Source of the DNA: Planctomyces sp.
GTDB taxonomy: Bacteria > Planctomycetota > Planctomycetia > Planctomycetales > Planctomycetaceae
Direction of reading: 5' to 3'
Assembly (NCBI GenBank): GCA_027483405.1
Contig: JAIXUU010000354.1
Coordinates: 1 to 32,839, forward strand
DNA: 32,839 nt
Shown here: piece by piece, positions 18,812 to 26,448 of the stretch
Numbering within the stretch: position 1 is the stretch's first letter
Layout of the letters: each line of letters begins with the position of its first letter
Notes under the pieces: model-generated
What the model saw: only the letters and a program-made list of their open reading frames with translations
What the model was told of the DNA's origin: nothing
Databases searched by the model: none
Made by a program: the position numbers and the translations under genes

Positions 18812-18839
18812 CCCTTCCCCTCTTCTCCCCTCATCACAA

Positions 18840-20171
18840 TTAGTGCGCCCCGATCAGTTCACATGGTTTAATTGTCGAGCGGCCGCTCTGGATGTACTCT
18901 TCGAATTCACTGCGGAATTTGCGGATGGCATTTTTCACAGGCCAGCCGGCACCATCGGCCAGACCGCAAATTGTTGTACCGGGCATCATCCCGATTCCAC
19001 CAGAAACTTCCAACAACAGGTCGAGATCTTCCATCCGGCCCTGACCGCTGCGAATCCGATGCAGAATTCGCTGCATCCAGTTCGTCCCTTCCCGGCAAGG
19101 GGTGCATTGGCCGCACGATTCGTGAGCGAAGAAGCGGGCCGTGTTGTAGACCACATCGACCATACTGGTCTGATCATCAATCACCACGACGGCAGCAGTT
19201 CCAAGACCCAGGCAACCGACCTTTCCTGGACCGTTGAAATCGAGAGGAGTGTCGAGTTCGGAGGGAGCGAGAAAGCCCATGCTGATCCCACCCGGGACGA
19301 CGGCTTTAATCCCGCGACCACCGGGAACACCACCACCATACTCTTGAATCAACTGACGAGCAGTGATCCCCAGCGGAACTTCGTAGCAGCCGGGCTTGTT
19401 GACATGGCCGGAGAGGCAGTAGAGCTTGGGACCATAGCTGCCGGCATCGCGAGGATTGTTCGGGTCAGGCGGTACGCCAATCGATTTGAACCAGTCGATG
19501 CCGCGCTTCAGAATTTGAGTCACGCAGGCCATGGTTTCGATGTTGTTGACGATCGTTGGCTTGCGGAAGAGGCCTTCGATGGCGGGGAAGGGTGGCTTGA
19601 TCCGCGGCCAGGCTCGCTTGCCTTCCAGGCTTTCGATGAGGCCGGTTTCTTCACCGCAGATGTAGGCAGCCGCACCACGGTGCAGGCGGACATCCAGATC
19701 GAAGCCCGAGCCGAAGACGTTCTTCCCGAAGATCCCTTTTTCATAACATTCAGCAACAGCCTTTTGCAGGGCTCGCCAGGCGGCTCCGTATTCATAGCGG
19801 AGGTAGAGGTATGCCGTATTCGAACGGATGGCGTAGCAGCTGATGGCAATCCCTTCGAGGACCTGGTGAGGATCTTTTTCAAGCAGGATGCGATTATTAA
19901 ATGTGCCGGGTTCGCTTTCGTCGCCGTTGACAGCGAGATAGATCGGGCCGGGATGATCTTTGGGGAGGAACGTCCATTTGAGGCCAGTGGGAAAGCCTGC
20001 GCCGCCGCGACCACGCAGGCCGGAATCTTTGACCAGAGTGGTGACTTCGACAGGCGTCATACCGAGCGCCTTTTTGAAGCTTTCGTATCCCCCATCGGCC
20101 AGATAGCTGTCGAGAGTATGACTCTGCTCTTTGTGGATGCGAGCCAGAAGGACAGGTTCATAGGTGGACAT
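18840..20171 (-). CDS. nuoF: NADH-quinone oxidoreductase subunit F (NADH/FMN-binding)
   Basis: 'GLRGRGGAGFPTGLKW', 'AVNGDESEPGTFNNRILLEKDPHQVLEG', 'ESCGQCTPCREGTNWM'. Confidence 0.96.
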   Translation of the reverse strand: MSTYEPVLLARIHKEQSHTLDSYLADGGYESFKKALGMTPVEVTTLVKDSGLRGRGGAGFPTGLKWTFLPKDHPGPIYLAVNGDESEPGTFNNRILLEKDPHQVLEGIAISCYAIRSNTAYLYLRYEYGAAWRALQKAVAECYEKGIFGKNVFGSGFDLDVRLHRGAAAYICGEETGLIESLEGKRAWPRIKPPFPAIEGLFRKPTIVNNIETMACVTQILKRGIDWFKSIGVPPDPNNPRDAGSYGPKLYCLSGHVNKPGCYEVPLGITARQLIQEYGGGVPGGRGIKAVVPGGISMGFLAPSELDTPLDFNGPGKVGCLGLGTAAVVVIDDQTSMVDVVYNTARFFAHESCGQCTPCREGTNWMQRILHRIRSGQGRMEDLDLLLEVSGGIGMMPGTTICGLADGAGWPVKNAIRKFRSEFEEYIQSGRSTIKPCELIGAH

Positions 20172-20227
20172 GGGAAAGCATCCGTGTATCGATAAAGGAC
20201 AATATTTATTGAAGCGACTGGCGTTGT

Positions 20228-20482
20228 TTACTCGTGCGGAAGGTTCTGGATAGAGAGTTCTCGTTTGACCTGATTAGCAATCAATTCGTAGCAAGGCAGA
20301 TTTTTGATTTCTTCGTCTGAGGGCCAGACATACACAATCTTTCCGTCCTGCCACGTACTGGCCGGAATTCCATGCAACCAGTTCTCGCGAACTGCTTCCT
20401 GAACTGCTTCAAAGACAACCTCATCAAAAATGTCGTGGGTATTTTCAGGGTAACGCTCAATCAAATCGATGTGATCTTGCAT
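20228..20482 (-). CDS. Small conserved-looking protein downstream of the zeta-like gene (possible partner/antitoxin; function unknown)
   Basis: ATG 20482 (MQDHIDLIERYPENTHDIFDEVVFEAVQEAVRENWLHGIPASTWQDGKIVYVWPSDEEIK...) with GAGAG upstream. The track start 20512 is TTG. Overlaps the 3' end of the zeta-like gene. Confidence 0.6.
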   Translation of the reverse strand: MQDHIDLIERYPENTHDIFDEVVFEAVQEAVRENWLHGIPASTWQDGKIVYVWPSDEEIKNLPCYELIANQVKRELSIQNLPHE

Positions 20483-21053
20483 TGAAAAACTCTCGCCAGA
20501 GATGAGGTTCAAAAACTTCGATTTGTTGAGTTTGGATCCGCGCTATCAGTTTTTGAATACCAATGTTCCGGTTGTCATAAATTCGGCAACTATCCACAAG
20601 TGGTAGATAGATCTCGAATAGATTGTCTATCGTTCGAGAGTATCTACGCCTGACTGTTTCCTCAGGGATGTCGTGTCCTCCTTTGAGAACCCTTTGCCGA
20701 ACTCGTTCCAAAGCGAGTTCAACCGAAGGGAGCCATAGGAAGAACAGTTCGATCCGATAACCTTTCTCTTTCAATTGCTGCAGCCGAACCGCATGTGTCC
20801 TGCTTGAGAGCGTGGATTCAAAGGCGAAACTCACGTGAGTCTTAGCCAATTCCTCCAGACGACTGAGCATCAGCCGACTGGCTTCAATATGAACTGTACG
20901 ATCCGGTGCTTTTGATAATCCTTTCGCTATGACATCTGCATTCACAAATTCCTGAATGCTCAGAGCTGGCAGAATCTTCTCGGCGATTGTCGATTTTCCA
21001 GATCCATTCGGCCCGCCAAACACCACACATTTCGGTTGATCTGGCGGAACCAT
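20457..21053 (-). CDS. Zeta toxin-like / AAA P-loop kinase family protein
   Basis: Walker A 'VVFGGPNGSGKSTIAEKILP', 'EFVNADVIAKGLS', 'SFAFESTLSSRTHAVRLQQLKEKGYRIELFFLWLPSVELALERVRQRVLKGGHDIPEETVRRRYSRTIDNL', as in zeta-type P-loop proteins. Confidence 0.85.
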   Translation of the reverse strand: MVPPDQPKCVVFGGPNGSGKSTIAEKILPALSIQEFVNADVIAKGLSKAPDRTVHIEASRLMLSRLEELAKTHVSFAFESTLSSRTHAVRLQQLKEKGYRIELFFLWLPSVELALERVRQRVLKGGHDIPEETVRRRYSRTIDNLFEIYLPLVDSCRIYDNRNIGIQKLIARIQTQQIEVFEPHLWREFFNARSHRFD

Positions 21054-21083
21054 TGATCTGTTCCTTGACTATGCCCTTTGTGG

Positions 21084-21563
21084 CTAGGCCTTCAATTCAT
21101 TAATCAGTTTGTCTGCTATTTCATGAGTGACATTGTGGACGCAGTCTTCATCGACCAGAACACAGGGAGCCCCATCGCAGACGCCAAGGCATTCCGCGAA
21201 CTCGAGTGTGATCTTGCCATCCTCTGTAGTGCCGCCAGGCGTGACGTGGAGTTTCTCGCACATGTGAGCAAGCAATTCTTCGCCGCCGCGCAGACCACAA
21301 CTGATGCTCCGACAAACCCACACGCGATGCTTGCCCAATGGATTCTCTTCCGTACGGAAGAATTGGTAGAACGTCATCGTGTCATGAACTTCGGAGGGGT
21401 GCAGTTCGAGAAGTTCTGCTATCTCTTCGATCGCACCCGTCGAAACATGGCGGAGTTCATCATGCACTAAATGCAGCGCTGGGAGAGTAACCGCCCGCTT
21501 GTTCGGGTATTTCGGAAACTCCGCAACAATGCGTGCCCGTAAATCATCCGAAAGTACCGTCAT
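21084..21563 (-). CDS. nuoE: NADH-quinone oxidoreductase subunit E ([2Fe-2S] thioredoxin-like)
   Basis: 'VWVCRSISCGLRGGEELLAHMCEKL...VTLEFAECLGVCDGAPCVLVDE'-type cysteine motifs; ATGA overlap with nuoD. Confidence 0.95.
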   Translation of the reverse strand: MTVLSDDLRARIVAEFPKYPNKRAVTLPALHLVHDELRHVSTGAIEEIAELLELHPSEVHDTMTFYQFFRTEENPLGKHRVWVCRSISCGLRGGEELLAHMCEKLHVTPGGTTEDGKITLEFAECLGVCDGAPCVLVDEDCVHNVTHEIADKLINELKA

Positions 21564-22828
21564 CGATCCAACTCCGCAGCAATGATATTCAAACTACCCA
21601 GAATGGCTGGCACATCGCTGAGCATATAGCCCGGCATCAGGTGCTGGAATGTCGCAAAGTGGATGAACGAGGGTGGCCGGCATCGAGCCCGATAGGCACG
21701 CGGTTCTCCATCGGCGACTATATAAAAACCCAATTCCCCATTGGGAGATTCCGTACAGGCGTAAAGTTCTTCCACCGGAACTTTGAAGCCGCGATTGGGC
21801 ATAATCATCTCAAAGTGGTGGATCAAACCTTCAATACTTCGATAGACAGCGGGTTTGGAAGGCAGAACGGACTTCCCCTCCAACTCGACATTCACCGGGC
21901 CTGCGGGGATGTTTTCAATCGCCTGGTTAATAATTTTGATGCTCTCGAGCATTTCCTGCATACGGACTAAATAGCGGGCATAGCAATCGCCATTCTTGGA
22001 AGCGGCAATCTTGAAGTCGAGATCGGCATACGCCAGGTAGGGTTCATCTTTTCGCAGGTCCCGTACCACACCCGAAGCGCGGGCAATAGGGCCGGTGCAG
22101 CCCATGTTGATGGCATCTTCGCGGGAAAGAACACCCACACCTTTGACGCGATCCACAAAAATACGATTCTTCGTCAGCAGACGATCCACTTCGCTGTGAA
22201 TCTTGGGGAAGTTCTTCGCGAATGAGCGAACCTTATCTGCCCATAAGTTATTCACGTCGAAAAGCACACCCCCTACGCGGGTGTAGCTCGTGTGAAAGCG
22301 CTGGCCTGAGGCGTATTCCACAATGTCGTAAATCAATTCCCGCTGCTGGAAGAAATACAGAAAGGCTGTGAATGCTCCCAGGTCCAGAGCGACAGCGCCC
22401 ACACACAACAGGTGGTCATGCAGACGCATCAGCTCGGCCAGGATTGTTCGCAGATAGGTACAGCGGGGAGTGATCTCGATGCCGAGCAGCTTTTCGACCG
22501 TATGGTGCCAGGCAATTTCATTCGCCAGAGGCGAGATGTAATTCATGCGGTCAACAATGGTGACATACTGATTGAAATCGAGTGACTCCCCCAGTTTCTC
22601 AAAACCACTGTGGAGATAACCAATATCGGGTTCGGCCTTAACGACCTTTTCCCCATCGAGCGTCAGAACCAGTCGGAGCGTGGTGTGAGTGGCTGGATGC
22701 TGAGGGCCGAAGTTCAGCGTCCATAGATATTCAGAATTCGCCGCTTCGGCATGTGATGAGGCCGACCCGCCAGCCGCATTGCGGGACGTCGCCGGGTGGA
22801 GCGAAGAGGCAACAACGGGCATGGTCAA
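21560..22828 (-). CDS. nuoD: NADH-quinone oxidoreductase subunit D
   Basis: 'LNFGPQHPATHTTLRLVLTLDGEKVVKAEPDIGYLHSGFEKLGESLDFNQYVTIVDRMNYISPLANE'. Confidence 0.97.
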   Translation of the reverse strand: MTMPVVASSLHPATSRNAAGGSASSHAEAANSEYLWTLNFGPQHPATHTTLRLVLTLDGEKVVKAEPDIGYLHSGFEKLGESLDFNQYVTIVDRMNYISPLANEIAWHHTVEKLLGIEITPRCTYLRTILAELMRLHDHLLCVGAVALDLGAFTAFLYFFQQRELIYDIVEYASGQRFHTSYTRVGGVLFDVNNLWADKVRSFAKNFPKIHSEVDRLLTKNRIFVDRVKGVGVLSREDAINMGCTGPIARASGVVRDLRKDEPYLAYADLDFKIAASKNGDCYARYLVRMQEMLESIKIINQAIENIPAGPVNVELEGKSVLPSKPAVYRSIEGLIHHFEMIMPNRGFKVPVEELYACTESPNGELGFYIVADGEPRAYRARCRPPSFIHFATFQHLMPGYMLSDVPAILGSLNIIAAELDR

Positions 22829-22925
22829 CCTTCAATGAGTGAAGTTTCGCGGATCAGGTATGAAACAGGTTCGATGGTTTTGATCAATATCACCGGCAAG
22901 TCGTCAGGTGGCTGGCAGCGGGTGG

Positions 22926-23414
22926 TTAACTTTCGGCTCTGGTGATCACCGGGAAGTTATGTCGTTCTCCACGCCCTTTGAGTGGGTAATCTTTGCGGAG
23001 TGCGTGGCTTTCAAACTCTGGTGGGCAAAGGATTCGCTGCAGATTCGGGTGGCCGGTAAAGTGAATACCAAACAGGTCATAAACTTCGCGTTCCGTCCAG
23101 TCTGCAGTTTTCCAGTGGCGGTACATGGAGGGCAAAGTGGGTGATGGATCATTCACGAAAGTTTTGACGACAAGCCGCTCTCGAGTTTTGGTGTTCACCA
23201 CGACATAGATGACACCGTAGCGATCTGTGGCCCCGGGGTATTCCAGGTAATCACAGCAGGTGACATCACTGAGCATGTCGAACCCCAGGTGATGTTTGAG
23301 GTGAGACATAAGATCATCGAGTTGAGCTGCCGGGACGATCAGGCGTGTGTTGTCTCGGAAAGATTCCGATTTCAGGACACCGCCCAAATGCTCATTGAGT
23401 GCTGCGAAGTCCAC
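22926..23414 (-). CDS. nuoC: NADH-quinone oxidoreductase subunit C
   Basis: 'DPSPTLPSMYRHWKTADWTEREVYDLFGIHFTGHPNLQRILCPPEFESHALRKDYPLKG'. Confidence 0.96.
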   Translation of the reverse strand: MDFAALNEHLGGVLKSESFRDNTRLIVPAAQLDDLMSHLKHHLGFDMLSDVTCCDYLEYPGATDRYGVIYVVVNTKTRERLVVKTFVNDPSPTLPSMYRHWKTADWTEREVYDLFGIHFTGHPNLQRILCPPEFESHALRKDYPLKGRGERHNFPVITRAES

Positions 23415-23551
23415 CGAAACCTACCCTTCTCAATGACGACTTTCCGAACAACTGTCGAGATTCATTTGGATTTGAAACTTCAGCGTCTGCTTTAATTTCA
23501 GATAGACGCTACTGTGCTGAACAGAAAACCAATCTGCTCGATTTCTTTGGA

Positions 23552-24244
23552 TTAAGCAGACCCCTCAAGAGCTGGATTCCCCCTTTTCAACGATGCGGGG
23601 AGCTCCAGCGGAGTGAGCTGCATCTGACCTTCTCGAATCCGGATAATCTCATCGGCATCGAACGGAGCGGGGCCCGTTGGTCGAGTTCGATACTGGAATT
23701 CCGTCCCCTGCATGGTTCCAGTCTTCTGCACCAGATCCTGAATCTGCATGATCCCGGCAATCAACTGTTCCGGGCGTGGTGGGCAGCCAGGAACATAAAG
23801 ATCGACCGGAATAAAGCGGTCAATTCCCTGCACGACAGCATAAGTATCGAAAACTCCACCCGTACAGGCACAGGCCCCCATCGAAATGCACCACTTGGGT
23901 TCGGGCATTTGCAGCCAGATGCGTTGCAGAACAGGCATCATCTTCATAGCGACGCGACCAGCGACAATCATCAGGTCGCACTGGCGGGGCGAAAATCGCA
24001 TGACTTCTGCACCGAAGCGAGCCAGGTCATGCCGGGATGAGGCGGTGGCCATCAGCTCAATCCCACAACAGGCTGTGGCAAAAGGCATCGGCCAGAGACT
24101 GTTCTTTCTTGCCCAGCTTGAAGCAGCATTGAGCGTGGTGAGAAAGACGTTATCAGGCAAGCCCTTTTGCGGATTCACAAAAGGGGCTGAGGAACCTGGT
24201 GTTGCCGAGGCTCCACCTGATCCTGGGGGTTGAGCTATCGCCAT
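23552..24244 (-). CDS. nuoB: NADH-quinone oxidoreductase subunit B
   Basis: '[18 protein letters not shown]', '[52 protein letters not shown]'. Confidence 0.97.
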   Translation of the reverse strand: MAIAQPPGSGGASATPGSSAPFVNPQKGLPDNVFLTTLNAASSWARKNSLWPMPFATACCGIELMATASSRHDLARFGAEVMRFSPRQCDLMIVAGRVAMKMMPVLQRIWLQMPEPKWCISMGACACTGGVFDTYAVVQGIDRFIPVDLYVPGCPPRPEQLIAGIMQIQDLVQKTGTMQGTEFQYRTRPTGPAPFDADEIIRIREGQMQLTPLELPASLKRGNPALEGSA

Positions 24245-24618
24245 TTGAACACACCCTTTCGCCAGGCGTAGATGTAGGCAATTGCCAGAGTACCAAAGAA
24301 GACGAGCATGACGCCGTAAACTGTCGAGGAAAGCTCCGCAGGAACTCCGCCATCACCCTTGTAAGCAGCCACCGCCCAGGGGTACATGAACAAAAGCTCA
24401 ACATCGAAGATCAGAAAAAGAATCGCGACCAGATAAAATTTCACATCGAAGGGCTGGCGGGCATCTCCCACAGGATCCATGCCCGATTCGTAAGGCATCT
24501 GCTTAACGGCCGTTTTTTTGGTGGGCCCGATAATGTGAGTCAGAATCAGATTCGTGATCACGAACCCGACCAGCACTCCGGTATAGATCAGAACTGCGAA
24601 TAAGCCGTCCATTTCCAT
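24235..24618 (-). CDS. nuoA: NADH-quinone oxidoreductase subunit A
   Basis: '[44 protein letters not shown]'. Confidence 0.95.
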   Translation of the reverse strand: MEMDGLFAVLIYTGVLVGFVITNLILTHIIGPTKKTAVKQMPYESGMDPVGDARQPFDVKFYLVAILFLIFDVELLFMYPWAVAAYKGDGGVPAELSSTVYGVMLVFFGTLAIAYIYAWRKGVFKWR

Positions 24619-24950
24619 CCATTCTGAAGACCGTGAATTGATCTATTCCGAGGTCAATAGTGCAGAGAAATCGAGAATGCCAAGCCGTGTTTTTGAAATC
24701 CTCGATTCAACTGCAGAGATTCATCCGATCAAGGTCTTGCGTGTCATTAACCTGTTAATTTGCAGTGAGTTCGCGCAATCTCAGTGAGCTTCAAGTTGTC
24801 CAGCGGATTCTAGTTGGAATCTCCAGTAACTTCAACCACCTGTGAGCGTAGCGTCTGAGAGGACGTGCCAGAAGATCAATCATTTTCAGGCATTTGCATG
24901 CGTCAATGGGCCGGTTCCTGTCGAATTTGTTGGCCAATCGCAGCTCTGTT

Positions 24951-24962
24951 GCTCAATTGAGC
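24951..24962. promoter_or_regulatory. Perfect 12-bp palindrome GCTCAATTGAGC in the divergent nuoA/purQ intergenic region
   Basis: Self-complementary sequence in a roughly 580-nt region between divergent genes. Operator role is speculative. Confidence 0.3.
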
Positions 24963-25197
24963 GAGTCGTTTCCCGCTTTGCTTAGGGAACCACGATTCCC
25001 CTCAGGAGTACGGCTGGAGAGTTCCATTTGTGATCAACACCTCGTGGAATCAACGCCTGAGCGGGAAATCTTGGTGGCGGAAGCCTTTGACGGCGGTTTC
25101 GATTGCAGTTGAATTGGTGTTCAGCCAGACTGTTCGTGAGAAGGCCTGCCCGGTGGTGGGTGACAAATGGTTCCGTTGAAATTCCTGCAGATGGTGG

Positions 25198-26079
25198 ATG
25201 ACCCACGCCATGATATCACCCCGCGTTTGTGTCTTGCGTGCCCCGGGAACAAATTGCGATCAGGAAACGGCCCACGCATTTGAGATTTGCGGTGGCGAGC
25301 CCGAAGTGCTGCACCTCAATCGAATTCTGGAAAACCCGGGGCGACTCAAGGATTACCAGATCCTCTGTATTCCCGGTGGTTTCAGTTATGGCGATGACAT
25401 TGGCTCGGGAGTGATCTTTGCCAGCCAGCTCAAAACCGCTCTACGCGAAGAAATCGGAGAATTTCTGGCCGGTGACAAGTTGGCACTGGGAATCTGCAAT
25501 GGCTTTCAAACACTTTTGAAAGCGGGCGTACTTCCCGATGGTGACGCAGGCTGGAATCAGCCAGTTGCTGGCAATCAGCCGGCCAAAGCGACGCTCACCT
25601 GGAATGAAAATGGTCGCTACACCGCCCGCTGGGTAAGGCTCAAAGTGACCTCCACAAACTCAATCTTCCTGCGCGGCATTGATGAAATCGACCTGCCGAT
25701 GGCTCATGCCGAGGGTCGGATTGCCGTTCGGGATGCAGCAGTGCTGACTGAGTGGGAAACACGCCAGCAAATGGCACTGGCTTACATTCCCTGGCGCAAG
25801 TACCACAACCCGGATCAGGTGACTGTACTCACCGCTCAGGCTGGTGGCGCGATCGAAACCCGGCGGGGAACTTCGGCTTTGATGGAACAGGCCAACCCTA
25901 ATGGTTCAATCGCGGATCTGGCTGGGCTCTGTGATCCCACCGGGCGTGTGCTGGGATTAATGCCGCACCCCGAGCGATTTCTCTTCGCGACTCAACATCC
26001 GAACTGGACTCGCATGAATCTCGCGGGGGATGGAGCCGGCAAGCAGATCTTTCAGAACGCGATCGATTACTTTGCATGA
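25198..26079 (+). CDS. purQ: Phosphoribosylformylglycinamidine synthase, glutaminase subunit PurQ
   Basis: 'RVCVLRAPGTNCDQETAHAFEICGGEPEVLHLNRI...CIPGGFSYGDDIGSGVIFASQLK...LALGICNGFQTLLKAGVLP...GLMPHPER'. Confidence 0.94.
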   Translation: MTHAMISPRVCVLRAPGTNCDQETAHAFEICGGEPEVLHLNRILENPGRLKDYQILCIPGGFSYGDDIGSGVIFASQLKTALREEIGEFLAGDKLALGICNGFQTLLKAGVLPDGDAGWNQPVAGNQPAKATLTWNENGRYTARWVRLKVTSTNSIFLRGIDEIDLPMAHAEGRIAVRDAAVLTEWETRQQMALAYIPWRKYHNPDQVTVLTAQAGGAIETRRGTSALMEQANPNGSIADLAGLCDPTGRVLGLMPHPERFLFATQHPNWTRMNLAGDGAGKQIFQNAIDYFA

Positions 26080-26152
26080 TCGTCTTCCCGGCAATCGTTC
26101 GGAAGTCGAGAGTTTCCCTTAGGACCACCCGTCCCAAACGCAGGCGAGCAAA

Positions 26153-26278
26153 ATTCTCCTTCTCCCGTTCCGACGGGAGAAGGCCGGGATGAAGGTAAGA
26201 TCGAACGCATTGGGCGTGCGATCAACGTGCCGCTTCATCTCAGAATGCTCTCCCATGCAGACGCTGATGAGGGTTTCA
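26153..26278 (-). repeat. Composite dispersed repeat copy B (modules 1 and 2 directly adjacent)
   Basis: Reverse complement reads 'aaaccctcatcagcgtctgcatgggagag...gcacgttgatcgcacgcccaatgcgttcgatcttaccttcatcccggccttctcccgtcggaacgggagaaggag', matching copy A at 6775..7050. Internal 11-bp stem at 26158..26183. Confidence 0.7.
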
Positions 26279-26448
26279 AAGGAGGCTCTCGTTGGTCGGG
26301 ATATGTCTCGCATATCCTATTTCTCCGACTTCATGGTACATAACCTGCACGAAGTTGTTCTGTGGTCATTTTTTTATTGGTAATTGCCGAACAATCGCTG
26401 TGTCGTGGAGAGTAAAGACTGTCAGAAACGTGAGGCTCAGGTGCAGAA

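Noticed and set aside
18343-18830. Diversity-generating retroelement, suggested by the four-helix-bundle (Avd-like) ORF
   Set aside because: No reverse transcriptase, template repeat or variable repeat pair was seen nearby.
18843-20195. 450-aa plus-strand ORF antisense to the whole of nuoF
   Set aside because: nuoF on the minus strand is unambiguous by motif. The antisense frame is a codon-bias artefact with no recognisable domain.
24894-25206. Small ORFs on both strands between nuoA and purQ
   Set aside because: They overlap each other and have no domain-like features; more likely non-coding regulatory sequence.
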